A DNA stretch of 64,000 nt, taken from the NCBI GenBank assembly GCA_963693315.1, contig CAVNZG010001060.1, positions 186,001 to 250,000 on the forward strand. Direction: 5' to 3'. Position 1 is the first letter of the stretch. Each line of letters opens with the position of its first letter. Under the pieces are notes generated by a model. It saw only the letters and a list, made by a program, of their open reading frames with translations. It was not told where the DNA came from and made no database searches. A program made the translations under genes and the position numbers. The stretch comes from Diogma glabrata. Its lineage: Eukaryota > Arthropoda > Insecta > Diptera > Cylindrotomidae. Positions 12,258-24,504 of the stretch are shown piece after piece.

Positions 12258-13238
12258 GTGACCATAGAATCACCCTCACTTAAATCAATGGCTTATTTGA
12301 GGTTAGTCAAAATTGTTAAAGAAGCGGCTGGTTCATTGCCAGACTTACGTACAACCGACGGATTAGTATTTCAAAAATTAATGTTTTCAGTAAGCGAAGT
12401 GTCACCAGAAGGAGAGGTCTGGAAGTTATGGGCTCCAGAGAAATTAATTTTTGGGCTCATATCGAAGGCCCGCAATTTTGCCCGCCCTGTTCACAACGTG
12501 ATGCTACTGCATCACGTTGTGAACTCGCTAAAACACTCTACACTTTAAGGCATTTTTACTTCTAGCCACAGCTCACAAACAGTTCCAGGATTACGTGAAA
12601 AATTGCAAAACTTGTAAAATGGCGAAAGCTGCATTTCAAACCAACAGAATGGGACAACGATTGATTATTGAGATTCTTGGCCCTTACCTACGCTCAAAGA
12701 TTGAAAATATAGCAATCCTAGTGGTGTTGGACCACTTCACAAAATTTCCTTTTCTATTCTTGTTAAAAAAGTTAACATCAGAACCCATCTGCCAAGCATT
12801 GGAAAGACAAGTGTTTCACATACATAAAGTTTCTCAAGCGGTGGTATCCTACAATGGCTCCCAGTTCAAATCGAAACTTTTTGAAGCGTTCCTGAGCAAA
12901 TGGGGTGTAACTTATACCTTAACTGCTATTTATTCTCTGAAGGTTAATGCATCCGAGCGTGTAAACTTCAGTGTTCTTGCTGTTATCCATCCGTATATCA
13001 AAGAGGAACACACCAAATGGTACCAACGCATAAGTGACTTTGCTTGCACACTCTGAGGATCCTTACACCAAACGATTGGTTATTATCATTTTTACAACGT
13101 CTTTGGGTTTACTATGAGATATTACAAAGGCTAAACCTACTGGATGAGCCTGGTGATAATTGGGAACGACAGGATAAACAAGGAGTGACTAAATTGAGAA
13201 TTCGGAAGCTACCTTCAAAAGATTTTGCCGAGAATTGA
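12258..13238 (+). pseudogene. Ty3/Gypsy integrase remnant
   Basis: The clearest piece is 12595-13056 (153 codons). It begins with the end of the zinc-binding domain (CKTCKMAKA) and continues into the catalytic core: ILVVLDHFTKFPFLF supplies the first catalytic Asp, VVSYNGSQFKSKLFE covers the second site, and LKVNASERVN the third (Glu). The second site normally reads DNGSQF, and here its Asp is Tyr, so catalysis is lost even apart from frame breaks. A C-terminal piece follows in another frame (13044-13238). The preceding open segment (12258-12548) contains a perfect 16 bp inverted repeat that replaces normal coding sequence. Confidence 0.85.
12489..12524. repeat. Perfect 16 bp hairpin inside Gypsy pol
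   Basis: GTTCACAACGTGATGC at 12489-12504 is followed by a 4-base loop (TACT) and its exact reverse complement at 12509-12524. It lies within coding sequence just before the integrase zinc-binding region. A perfect stem in such a decayed element suggests a recent local inverted duplication. Confidence 0.9.
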
Positions 13239-15214
13239 ACACGTTATGATTTGTAATCATAACCAGGAACTATTGTGTGAAAATTTTTGCATTAACTGAC
13301 GCGTGAAGACAGAATTCGCAAAATTAGCTCTGATAAACAGTGGAAAACTAAAGAACCGACTGAATATTTTTAAAAGCAACTGGATGTATATAAAAGCTTT
13401 CAAATGTATAAACTTTATACTTACTTTATTCTGTGGATAAACATCCCCAACTCAGTTAGTTGAAAAAAAAAGTTCAAAGTAATCAACAATTGTGGTGTAA
13501 GCTAGGCTCTTTAAATACTATTTTTTAAAGCTATACAGAATACAAAACTGACATCACTTAATAATTATTAAATTTATTTCATATGTCACTGTCAGTTGGA
13601 ACAAAATTATAACCAAACCATAATTATCCATGAAATAATATGTACTATTTTGAGACAGCCACTAAAGATATACAATATTCAATTATCGCCAATTATAAAA
13701 GACGGAAGAGACCAATATTTGTTTTTTGCTCAGAATCTTTCAAAGTGAAATCAATGAATGTTTTTAAAAATTTGATCTGCAGTGTTTTAATCTGATGACA
13801 ATTTTATGCCTTGAAAAATCTTTCGCTCTATTAGAAAAGGCCATTGATGATTGGTGACAAATAATAAACATTTTATTCCAGTTAAGCAAATTTTTTAAGC
13901 TCAAGTAATCGTTTTCATCGATTTAATTTTTCCTTAATTAGTGCACTTTTGAAAACAAAAACACGAACACAACTACTTTGACATTTATCGACTGCTTTTG
14001 ATCTGGATATCAACTAGTTTACAGCAATTTTGATTCCAGTCACGCTTAATAACAAAACTCATAACTCGTGTTCATGTAACGATAGGTGAAGAGTAATTTC
14101 TCAGATAAGTATTACGGAAATAATAAGAAAAATTAAGTACATTTAATAAATAAATTAAAAACATCGAATTTTAATATGAAGTTCGAAAAATGGAAAGAGA
14201 GAACTATATGTCGCAGTTGATATCCTTCGTGATGTAACAAATCTAGTCAGATTCATTTTGTCTGTAAAGCAATTAATAAGTGATACTCATTTTGTTAATT
14301 ACTAAAGTTATTGAAAGAAAAATAAAATTCAATTTTCACTCGGTTCACACACTTGGTTTTTAATCATAAAATTAGTAGAAGCTAATTGCTAATAGAAAGG
14401 AAAAATACTACTTCAAAAAGAGGGTGGTGTTTTATTTTAATTTATGAACCTTCAAACTTTTAAACTAATTATCACCATATATTTTTTTAACTGACCTTTG
14501 TAATAATAAAAACAAAGGATCTGTGTGTGCTCATCAATAACACGATCATACACCATAAATAACTTCAATGTAATAAATTTTTCAATGTAATTCTATAAAT
14601 ATCAAATGCACTTCCGTTCAATTTTAGAGACTACAATGCAAACTGGATTGGAAACTGTACCAAGTGTGTTGTTCTTTGGTGCTCTTAAATTAAAAAATTT
14701 GTCTTCAGCACAAAATGCTATAGCTAATTATCTCATGGTTTGTTTTTGGATTGGATTGGATAACACATCAAAAGGAAAAAGCTGTAAGTTTAACCTAAAA
14801 CTAATGTTATATTATATTGCTTTAATGAAAATCTTAGAACCTACAAGTTTGGTATTGTTAGGGTTATGTGAAATAAATTTGTCTTTTACCGATATAAGAA
14901 ATTCCCAAACCAGAATTCTTGTGGGCGGATCCGGATTTTAGCTAACCGTTTCAAATGTATGTAAGCCCTCAGTAGCTTGTTGGTATATCTAGAATATTTT
15001 CCACAGTAGTAAATATATCGTTGCACAAATATATCGGCCTTGATACTTTTGGTATCTAAAAAAATCGCTTAAGATAGACGTTACTGGCACCGTGTGAAAA
15101 ATGCCCCACTTTAAAGTTTATATTCAAGTTCTTTAGTTTTTTTCAAATATATTTTTAAGGAGACAACATTTTTATTTTGGCTAGAAAGAACTGGATTGAT
15201 AATAATTACAATAG
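13239..15214. other. AT-rich stretch, one unassigned open frame
   Basis: No repeat or element was recognised. An open frame at 14606-14941 (111 codons, plus) has mixed composition and hydrophobic patches but no motif I know, and no clear splice-site or promoter context. I do not assert that it is a gene. Confidence 0.5.
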
Positions 15215-16180
15215 CATTTAACACAATTCAGATCAGATAAAATTGCATTCATGCATCTTTGAAAAGTAGCTGGCCCATCTTTAACACTAAAAGGTAAACG
15301 AACTAAACTGAACTAAATGCCGTTTTTGTAAAATCGCTTTCCTTGAGTGGAATTTGATGATATCCACTCTCTAAATCAAGTAAGCAAAATGAAGACAATT
15401 ACCTAATCCATCGAGAGTCTCAGTAATATTCGGCAGACGAAATATATCACCAACGTTAACATAACTCAAAACGAGTTAATCCACAACCATTCTTCATAAC
15501 TTATCATCATTTTTGGATTTTTTCGGAACTAATAATATTGGAAAGTTCCAAGAACCTCTCAACAATTATATTAGCATCCTTCAATCTTCAATTTTTGTAT
15601 TTTCTAGCACCGGTTTTAAGGCATGAGGAGATTGATATTGCTTAACGCGAATAGGTATAGTATCAGGTTCTAATTCAATTTCATTGCATGCAGCATTTGT
15701 TACACAAAGTTTGTCACCAGGTAGGAAAAATATAGCATTAAAATTCCTACAAATCTAAACTACAGACAATTTTTCCTCCTCATTCATATAATTGATTCCA
15801 TTTCAAACGATTTTCTAATATGTTATCGTGAATAATTTTATAAACTGAGTAAATATTAAAATTTTTCAAAGGTTCTGGAACTATTTTTAAATTCTTAATT
15901 TCAACCGGAAATTAATGTGTATTTATCACGGTAATTCGAACAAATCTAAACTCTATATAAACACCAAACTGAATTTCATACCGATTTTTAAAATATTCTC
16001 CAACCGAAGGATCTTTAAAATAAGCAATTATAATTGTTTCAACACGACCAGGAATAACAACAATTGATAAATAGTTTGAATGCATTTTCAATGAATTAAT
16101 GTTATTGAACTCAACCGAAATTTTTAAAAGCTCTTCTGCATAATTAATTGCGCATAATTAATTTGTAAGTCTTTAAAAAA
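15215..16180 (-). pseudogene. Second Ty3/Gypsy relic (protease-end and reverse transcriptase), minus strand
   Basis: On the minus strand, scattered frames spell a 297/17.6-like Gypsy pol. The linker reads IPIRVKQYQSPHALKPV (near 15640). The fingers read GSWNFPILLVPKKSKND. The region before motif A reads VGDIFRLPNITETLDGLG, then RVDIIKFHSRK in place of the usual catalytic strand, and WASYFSKMHECNFI near 15235-15290. Upstream in the element (15800-16180) a segment with NINSLKMHSNYLSIVVIPG resembles the region between protease and RT. Stops and frameshifts are frequent. The catalytic YxDD box is not visible, so the element ends at about 15215 on this side. It is a different lineage from the plus-strand relic at 10989-13238 and resembles the one at 38690-41050. 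Confidence 0.75.
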
Positions 16181-18839
16181 ATGTTTTTAATAATTCCGAC
16201 ACAATCTAAGGGAAATTCATCAGAAACTATATGAAAACATTGATCATTGAGACCGTTTTTTCATTTATGTATTGCTTCTTAATTGAATTGATTGTTTTAA
16301 TTGCTTTATCGACAAAAGAATTTGAAATGTTAGATGAATTTAAACAAGAATTTATAGATCGCCACTTGAGAAATCGTGTTTGTCTCTTCGAGCGTTTTTT
16401 ATTATTTTAATTATTTTTCTTAAAACAATTATCAATTAAACTCCCATAATGGCGATAGTTATTCAGCATCTTTATTCAGTATTTTTATCTCACAACTATG
16501 CTTATGCTACGGGTATAATCGTATTCAATCGTGTCCTATCGAATGTTTAGCCAATCTTGACACTTAAACATTAGCCAAAAATTTAAAGATAATGAAAACT
16601 TTTTAGAGTGGAAATAATTATGGAACAAATTATAGAACAAATTTTTGAACTATTTTAAACTTTATTCAAACTACTGAATAAATAAATGGTTTCACTTAAA
16701 CTTGCAATTGCTTCAATTCCATACGACTTTTCGTCATTTATTCCTTAAATTTTTTTACTCAGAACTCAGAATTAAATCCTACAATAATCGTTTTCATCCA
16801 CTGACCTGTTCTCACAATCCCATCATCTCATTCATTTTACAATTTTATTAAGTTTTTTTTTCCTTTCGAAAATATGAAAAATTGCTTTGTTACAAAATAG
16901 AATAAAGAAAAATTATTTTCGATTTTTCACTGCACAATTTCCTTAACTGTTTTAATTTTTTTTCTTTTTTATTATGAACTAAAAACAAAGATTTTCTACG
17001 TTTAAGGAAATTGTAGGAAAATTGTGTAATAAGATTTAATTTCAAATGGAATAGAATCTCAAGTTTACTTAAATATTAATAAATGGCAAAAGAAATTTTC
17101 TTTTTTTTTAACTTTATTTCTTTTGAGTTTTGAATGAAACCAACTTAAGGTGAATTTAAATGTAATTTTATAAATTAATAATTAAAAATGTTCAAATCAG
17201 ATGGGATACTTCAATCGTTTTTATTTTTATTTTATATTTCTTAAGATTAATTATGATAAGAAATAAAAGAGTTTTGGATTGGATATGATAAATTACAATT
17301 TTGTTTAAGTATAATATATATTAATCTATCATATTGAAAAAAAACTCCCTCTTTTCTTTCTGGCGTTTCATTACCCAATCAAAACAACGGTTTAGAAAAA
17401 ATGACAAATTTGATCTGATTGACTATTAAGTTGATAAAGTAAAACTCGTTTGTCGCCGTTTATCTACCTCATTGTCAAATTGCTGCTGAATTTGAAGTTT
17501 CGAAGAAAATTGTTCCCAAGTAAATAGTCGTTCATCATTCAATTGTAAGCAAATTGGCAGAATTGGGCGTAAATGAATTATACCTATGCATGAAAGGACA
17601 GTACAATACAACAAGCTACTTTATTATAACATAAACTGGAGTGGAAATATCAAGGTAATACGAATTTGAAATTAAACGCACCAGAAAGCGGAAACAACAA
17701 AATGAATAAAACCTTGCTAAAAATTATAATAGTATTTTATTGTGTTAGTGCTTAATGATATATTCCATGTTCAAGCAAAAGTTTACATTTGGCTGAAAAT
17801 AAAATTTATTAAACACAAACCCAATACATCGTTTTAGCCTTTCGACAGAGTAACACTTATAAGTTTAAGTTAAATTATTTTAAAATTAATTGATAAAAAA
17901 TGAAACGAATAGAAGAAAAAAAATCCCAGCGGCAGGTATATCCGCTTGAAATAGGTAGATTTCGGGGTCAGACGGTTTTGTGTCCAAATAAAATTAGATA
18001 AGTCAGATTAGTTTAAATAAAAAATATAAGTAGAAACAGAATAATTCAAAAAAATTATCGAACCAAATTAAATACATTATCCAAACTAACTCCATCAATA
18101 CAATTTCGGAACAGTTTTATTTAAGTTGGAACAGTTTTATTTAAACTACTTTTAATAACATATTAAATCCACCAAAGATCAAATGAACTACGTCACAACT
18201 ACAATTATACCATCACACATAATTTATAACATTATCAAACAATTTTATTTCAAAATCATCTTTTGTTGTTGTGTTTTTTTGTTCTTATTTAATCTTTTTT
18301 CAAACGGTTACTTAGTAAAAAAAATAAAAACAAAAGAGATTTTGATAATTTTTCTATGGTATTAAATGGGTTGATATTTTTCTTGTAAGGGTTGCATTAT
18401 AATGCTTATAAAAATGGAACCTTTTGGGTTAGAAAGCTGAAATTTTTTGAGGCTATAGTTGAAAAATATGTTTAAAAGCTAAGATGAATTTAAATAACAT
18501 AAACTGAAACATGATGAAAGCATTGTCTTTTGCGTTTGTTTTTATTTCAACAGCGGTAGGGTCTCAACCGTTAAATTTAAACTATTATTTTTGAAAATTT
18601 TGGAAAGATTTATATTTTAAGTACGTGAAAAAAAGTTTTCAAATATGAGCTTGGCCATTTCAGCTAGATCAAGGGCAGCAAAGTTTGGTAAATTTTTAAA
18701 ACAGCTGATTTTTGAGGAACCTGAAACGCCAAGGTTGTCATATGGATAAAAATGATAAAAAAAGGTTCAAATATTCAATATTTATAAATTTTATTAAAAT
18801 ATTATGATTCAAACGGAAGTTATAGCGCCCTAGATTATT
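16181..18839. other. AT-rich stretch without a recognisable gene
   Basis: This may include the decayed gag side of the minus-strand Gypsy relic, but nothing is identifiable. A 62-codon minus frame at 17426-17614 is the only one with non-AT-rich composition and matches no family I know. At about 18415-18480 (ACCTTTTGGGTTAGAAAGCTG) there is a weak likeness to the 2006-2112 repeat. Confidence 0.45.
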
Positions 18840-19000
18840 CGACATTTTAGGCTCTAGCCGCTTAACTGGTACCCGGATATGGCCAGTTCACGAACTTGTC
18901 CAAGACATTATTTGCCGGAACACACACAAAAAATTATTTTGGTGTAGGTCGAAAAATGCGACCGTGAGAGTGCCGCCAAATTCCGTTATATCTCATATCG

Positions 19001-19037
<37 letters not shown>
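18840..19037 (+). repeat. Family B repeat, copy 1, ending in (TA)n
   Basis: GGTACCCGGATATGGCCAG, then AAAAATGCGACCGTGAGAG, then CCGTTATATCTCATATCGTT are shared, in order, with 44500-44620. Each copy runs into a TA-repeat; here it is 19002-19037. This is an interspersed repeat with a microsatellite tail, class unknown. Confidence 0.75.
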
Positions 19038-19038
<1 letters not shown>

Positions 19039-20471
19039 TTTTTTTTCATTTTGATTTTCCGTCTCCGCTTATCATATATAGTCGTTTGGCACCAAAATTT
19101 TTCCGAAATTCCGAGATGAAGCACATACCAATAGGTAGATTTTTATATGAAATCTACCTAAAATGAATTACGTCTTATTTTTTTCATTAATTTCAAACAA
19201 AAATTTTTAATTTTTTTTCTGGTCTAGTTTATTGAAATTTCAACAAAAAAAAACATTAAATTCTAAAATTTATAGGTTGGTAAAAAAGGGTGCTGAAACA
19301 AAACAGTTTTAAAATTTTTTCGTTAAAAAAGACGTCGGTATAGTTCGACCCTTTAAAAAAAAACTCACAAAAATGCAACGATTTGAAATTTTTTTTATTC
19401 TGGTCTGGAGGCCTAAATTTTAGGTATTTTTTAAAAAATGGTAAAACAAATAGAAAAACCTTTTTGACATCCATTTTTCACAGAATGCTTATCAACATTC
19501 TAAGCATACAAAAAAAAACAATCAAAAATTCGAAGCTGGTGAGGTGGGTAGGGGGTATAAAAACAGAGCGGGTCTTGGTCGACGTGGTTGTAGCCATTGT
19601 GGTGTTCTGAAATAAAAATATTTTGAATTTTCTTTATTAGAATGGTTCAGCCCTTGTTAAAAAAATTCACAAAATGGCCACGATTTGAAAAAAAAGATAT
19701 TGTTTTGCTCTTTTTTTAACCTTTCCGTATTTTATAAATAAAGTAAAAAAAAACCTTCCTTAATCCAAAGGCATAACTATAGAGGGATAGGTAAAGAAGA
19801 TTTCACTCAATATTCAAGTGAATCGTTAATGTAAAACTTGAGATATCATGTAAACCATCTCTAAAATAGTAGTTCCGTATAAAATTCGATTAAAAATATA
19901 AATAAATCTCAATAAAACTGACATGATCAATTAATATGAAACAATTACAACAAAATACAAAAAACATTATAATGATCATAGATTTCCAAGTACATAGAGA
20001 GTATGAAAGAATTTCCCATGGGTACCTCTTGTGCAGGTTGTCGGGCAATGTCTTCCCTTTATTTTTGATTCATTTCCCCCAACTGGTTTAGTGCCGCTCT
20101 TTTAAACCCGTTATATTTTCGAAAATAATTTTATTTATGTAAAGTCGAGGATATATTCTTAAAGGTCTAAACTTGAGAGATATGAAAAAAAAAATCGATT
20201 TTTTCAAATTTCTAGGCCAGAACACTTCCTTAAATTTTCTTCGATTTCAATACGTATTTGATTGTTCGGTATTTAAAAAATGAAATAATTCACAATGAAA
20301 GACATCAAATTTTATACTAACGAAAAACCAAAAAATTATCATATAAAAACTATTTTTTCACATTGGAAATTAAATTCAAATAAAATGCTAGTAGCCTTTG
20401 CCATTTTTATTGCTTTTCGAGAAAAGAACATGCGCATTAGTTTTAATTTCTTGTTATTGAAATATGAAATT
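19038..20471. other. AT-rich stretch; small hairpin at 19128-19160
   Basis: GTAGATTT followed a few bases later by AAATCTAC (about 19134-19156) forms a short hairpin. A related GTAGATTT motif ends the family A copy near 21980. No gene is recognised; the 19383-19610 frame is low-complexity. Confidence 0.45.
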
Positions 20472-21999
20472 ACTTCGGCCTGAAAGGCCTAAGTATTACA
20501 TTCATGAGCTAAAAGTAAAATTCTTACCCCCACTTTTTTGGCATTTCACGACGTTTTAGGACCTACTGATTCTAAGAAAGCACAAAAAAAATGTATGTCT
20601 GTCTGCCTAAATCTAGAAAGCCGCTGAAGGGATTTCAAAAATTTTAAATTCTAAAAATGAGTACACTCAATGGTAAGAGCCGAAAGGACGATGTTGGATA
20701 ACTGTACCGGAATTTTATTTATTTATTTATTCATAATGAACATTACATTAATTTCATACATGTTTTCTTACATTAATTGTTATACTAAATGTACCGGAAT
20801 TGTGTCAAAAAAATCGTCTAGTGTGTCAAAACAAGGAAATATGCATATTTTTTGCTTAAAAAACGTTCATTTTAAGGGATAATGAGCAAGAAGATAGTAT
20901 GTGGAGAGATCTGGATGGTTGGGATTGGTATGTGAGCTCAAAAACTAGAATATTGCATTATAAGTTTGTCATAAAAATGTTGTCAAGTGTGTCAAAAGAA
21001 AGATTTTTATTTATTTTTTTACCCAATTTTTGGAAAAAAATAAAATTACTTATTTGTTTGAAATGAAATTTTATTATTATTATTGAGAATTATGGCATCA
21101 TAAGTTTGTGAAAAAAATGTTGTCAAGTGTGTCAAAAGAAAGATTTTGATTTATTTGTTTGCCCAATTTTTTGGAACAAAATAAAATTAATAATTTGTAT
21201 GACATGAAATTTTATTATTATTATAGAGAATTATGGCATTATAAGTTTGTCAAAAAAATAATGTCAAGTGTGTCAAAAAATGATTTCATTTATTTTTTTA
21301 CCCAATTTTTTGGAATGTCATACAAATAACATGAAATTTTATTATTATTATAGAAAATCATGGCATTATAAGTTTGTCAAAAAAAGTAAGTCAAGTGTGT
21401 CAAAAAATGATTTCATTTATATTTTTAGCCAATTTTTTGCAAAAAAAATTTTTGCTGTTTTTAGGACGTGAATGTAATTGAAAATGAAATTGGACATGGA
21501 AATTTTTGAATTCGTTATAGTTTTTGAAATATTTTTGGAATTCTGAAAAAAGTTTGTATTTTTGATTTTGTAGTAATTTTTGCAATATTTTTAGAATTTT
21601 GGAAAAACTTTAAATTTTTGATTTTGTTATAATTTGTGCAATATTTTTCGAATTTTGAAAAAAAATAGAATTTATACGTATTTTTGGAATTTGAAAAAAG
21701 TTTCAATTTTTATTTTGTTAGAATTTTTGCAATATTTTTAGAATTAAAAAAAATTAAAAATGTTTGATTTTATTATAATTTTTGGAATTTTGGAAAAAGT
21801 TTCAATTTTTGATATTGTTATAATTTCTGCAATATTTCTAGAATTTTGGGTAAAGTTTGGATTTATGAATTTTAAGAACTTTTGGAATATTATTAGAATT
21901 TATAAAAAGTTTAAATATTTGATTTTATTCCAATTTTTGGAATATTACGTAAATGTAATTGCACATGGAAATTTTTTTAGGTAGATTTCATATTAAAAT
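20472..21999 (+). repeat. Family A repeat, copy 2, hairpin-headed, with two internal arrays
   Basis: The copy starts with a hairpin at 20472-20494 (arms ACTT-GGCCT and AGGCC-AAGT around GAA). Family A body sequence follows (ATGTATGTCTGTCTG, CGCTGAAGGGATTT, GAAAGGACGATG, CTGTACCGG). From 20957 to about 21400 a unit of about 127-141 bp repeats four times (ATAAGTTTGTCA landmark near 20959, 21100, 21240 and 21367). From 21500 to 21960 an AT-rich unit of about 55-60 bp (TTTTTGGAATTTTGAAAAA-like) repeats loosely. The same head and body occur at 48381. No coding capacity is visible. Confidence 0.82.
20715..20789 (-). mobile_element. 75 bp truncated retroposon with 12 bp target duplication
   Basis: Within family A copy 2, the sequence TGTACCGGAATT occurs at 20703-20714 and again at 20790-20801, while copy 1 has this motif only once. 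The 75 bp between them is an insertion. Read on the minus strand it ends in a (TAAA)n-type tail, as expected for the 3' end of a 5'-truncated non-LTR retroposon or SINE. The parent element is not identified. Confidence 0.85.
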
Positions 22000-23249
22000 C
22001 TGGAATCGGAAAAACAAAAAAAAAAAAATTACATATATATATATATCACTGGCGGGCGGTACGAAGAAAGCAGGGTCATACCTGCTTACCCAAACAAAAT
22101 TTAAAATAGTCTTAACAAAAATTTATATTAATTAAAGAATATAAAAACATTCTAAATCGATTATTAATATCATTTATTTATTAACGATCATTCTAATATT
22201 CCAAAAATCTATATTTAGATGTCAGCCTTTTTGAATTTTCAACACTCCAAATCTAAAATGCACATATAAATAAAATATAAAAAAAATTTTGTTTTTTGGC
22301 AGATTTTATCTATTCTCTGTTCTTTGGTCATCAGTAAAATTTCTGCTTTCAATCGCTATGTATTCCTTTTAGAAGTTGTATTGAAAAACAAACAATTAAA
22401 GTCCCAATAAAATGTGTGAAAATAAGCAGAAGATAATTCTGCTTGTAAAGTTTTTTCTTTCCTTTCCTTTTGTCATTTCACATTTGGTGTACATTTTGTA
22501 ACACAAGTTTTTTAGTTTTGTAGTATGAAGAAAAATATTTGTTAGTTTTTTCCTGATAAAATTGAAATGATTTTCAATCTATTGGTTGTGTTATTAAAAT
22601 TAATAACATTATTAATTTATAGTTTTGATGGATATAATATTTCGTTTATTAAAATGGTGCAACCATTAAATAATATTGTTTCCAGTGATTTAAATGATGA
22701 AATTATTGGATCTTTCATTGAAGGTTGTTTATGTATGTTTCTTGAAAACGGCTCATTCGATTTGAATGATTTAAATTGTATTCTGTTAAGGTAGACTCCC
22801 AAGTGGTCCATTTTTTTATGACGTGAAAAATACCGTTTTCTATGATTGCAGAGGAAAAGTTTATTTTCAACAGTGGCGAAGCGTGCTTCTGAAACTAAAG
22901 TAGACATACTCAAAAGTTTTATTAATTTGCCAGTAGAAACTAATTATAGTACATTAAAATGAGAGGACAGAAAGCTAAGGGCTTTGGAGGTATGTGGAGT
23001 TTGTGAGTCGAAGTGCCAACCGAGATTTGCACCCGCATTTAAAATGACTTACGTCCGTGCATCATATACTATATTTTTGATTCGCCGCAAGCAAAATATT
23101 TAAAAACAGATTGTTCAATCAAAATTAAAAATTTTAAAAATTTTGAAATAAAAATATTTTGTACAAAAGATAAAGGATATTGTAGATTAACAAAAACATT
23201 GTTTTAAGTTTTAGGGAACGATGAATATTAAACATAAAATTCTGTGTAA
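22000..23249. other. No recognised gene; one ambiguous open frame
   Basis: A 75-codon plus frame (22567-22794) begins with a hydrophobic segment of about 17 residues and continues with acidic residues. Sequence after its stop (to about 22960) still has codon-like composition (KRASETKVDILKSFINLPVE in another frame). It could be a decayed gene or element ORF. I recognise no family. Confidence 0.35.
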
Positions 23250-23560
23250 AAGTATAAATAAACTTTTTCAAAATTCTAAAAATATTCCAAAAATTATAAT
23301 AAAATCCAAAATTTAAACTTTTTCAACATTCCAAAAATTTTCAAAAAATTATTAAAAAATCAAAAATTGAAACTATTTTCAAAATTCCAAAATTAATGCA
23401 AGAACTATAACAAAATCAAAAATTCAAACTTTTCTCAAAATGCCAAAAATATTGCAAAAATTATAACATAACCAAAGATTGAAACTTTTTTCAAAATTCT
23501 AAAAATATTCCGAAAACTAATCCAAAATCAAAGATTCAAATTTATTTTCCAGCTGTTCCT
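23250..23560 (-). repeat. AT-rich ~60 bp array, inverse of the family A tail
   Basis: Five or so units built on AAAATTCCAAAAAT and AACTTTTTTCAAAATTC repeat here. They read as the reverse complement of the 21500-21960 array, so this is probably a minus-strand piece of a family A element. Confidence 0.7.
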
Positions 23561-23663
23561 GTTATTCAGAAGTCAAAGAATCGAATTCAAAATCACACAA
23601 AAAATTGTTCAAGAAACATCTAACTAATAATTACAATTTTTGTCAAAAATGTTTCACATAATA

Positions 23664-24065
23664 TGTTTCTCAAAAAATTTGGAAACAAAATATATAAACA
23701 GAAATAGACATAAACAAAGCTGTCTATCCAAGAAGGAACAAAAGTTGAAAATTTGTTGTTGTTGCTATTGCTTATTTTGGTAGTCATAATTTGAAACGTC
23801 TACTGATGTTTCTCAAGAAATTTGGAAACAAAAGTAGACAGAAACAAAACTGTCAATCCAAGAAGGAACAAAATTTGAAAATTCGTTGTTGTTGCTATTG
23901 CTTATTTCGGTTGTCATAATTTGAAACGTCTACTGATGTTTCTCAACAAATTTGGAAACAAAAATAGACAGAAACAAAACTGTCTATCTAAGAAGGAACA
24001 AAAGTTGAAAATTTGTTGTTGTTGCTATTGCTTATTTTGGTAGTCATAATTTGAAACGTCTACTG
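23664..24065 (+). repeat. Minisatellite, three units of ~130 bp
   Basis: Three head-to-tail units begin at 23664, 23808 and 23938 with GTTTCTCAA and AATTTGGAAACAAAA. They continue through AAGAAGGAACAAAA and GTTGTTGTTGCTATTGCTTA, ending AATTTGAAACGTCTACTG. The units are about 130 bp (the first about 144) and very similar, suggesting recent duplication. Confidence 0.9.
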
Positions 24066-24129
24066 CACTGAGAAAAACATATTTGTTTGTTTGTACATGA
24101 AACTGGGAAACGTTTGTATTAAAGTTTCG

Positions 24130-24420
24130 GAAACCCGACTAGAAATTAGATCAGTATAGGGTCCGATCCGGATCAGGATTACATGAAGACTGATCAGGGA
24201 TGAATCAGGCCTCCTGATCCGGACATGATTAAAAATCGTCACGCCATATATGATCCGTAAGGGATCCGTTTAAATGATCCATACCGGATCCATTTCAAAA
24301 ATCCATTCCGAATCCATTTCAAAGATCCATTCCGGGTCCATTTAAAAGATCTATTCCGGAAAGATCCATGCCGAATCCATTCAACAGTTTCATGTCCGGT
24401 CTGGTCATCCGTTAAAAGGC
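24130..24420 (+). repeat. GATCC/CCGGATCC short tandem motifs
   Basis: From about 24262 to 24400 a unit of about 24-26 bp (GATCCATTCCGGATCCATTT with variants) repeats roughly five times. The preceding 24130-24220 holds GATCCGGATCAGG-type motifs shared with the TIR element just downstream. Confidence 0.75.
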
Positions 24421-24504
24421 TTAGAATTAATTTTGTCCTTAAATATTAATTTGACATTAAATAAATGAAAAAAATATTACCATTTTTCCTTAATTTTATT
24501 CATA

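Noticed and set aside
14606..14941. 111-codon plus frame considered as a host gene
   Set aside because: No recognisable motif, no start or promoter context and no conserved composition. It is listed only as unassigned sequence.
24130..24400. CRISPR-like array of short GGATCC units
   Set aside because: The units are tandem with no unique spacers, and the sequence is eukaryotic. It is a minisatellite-like array.
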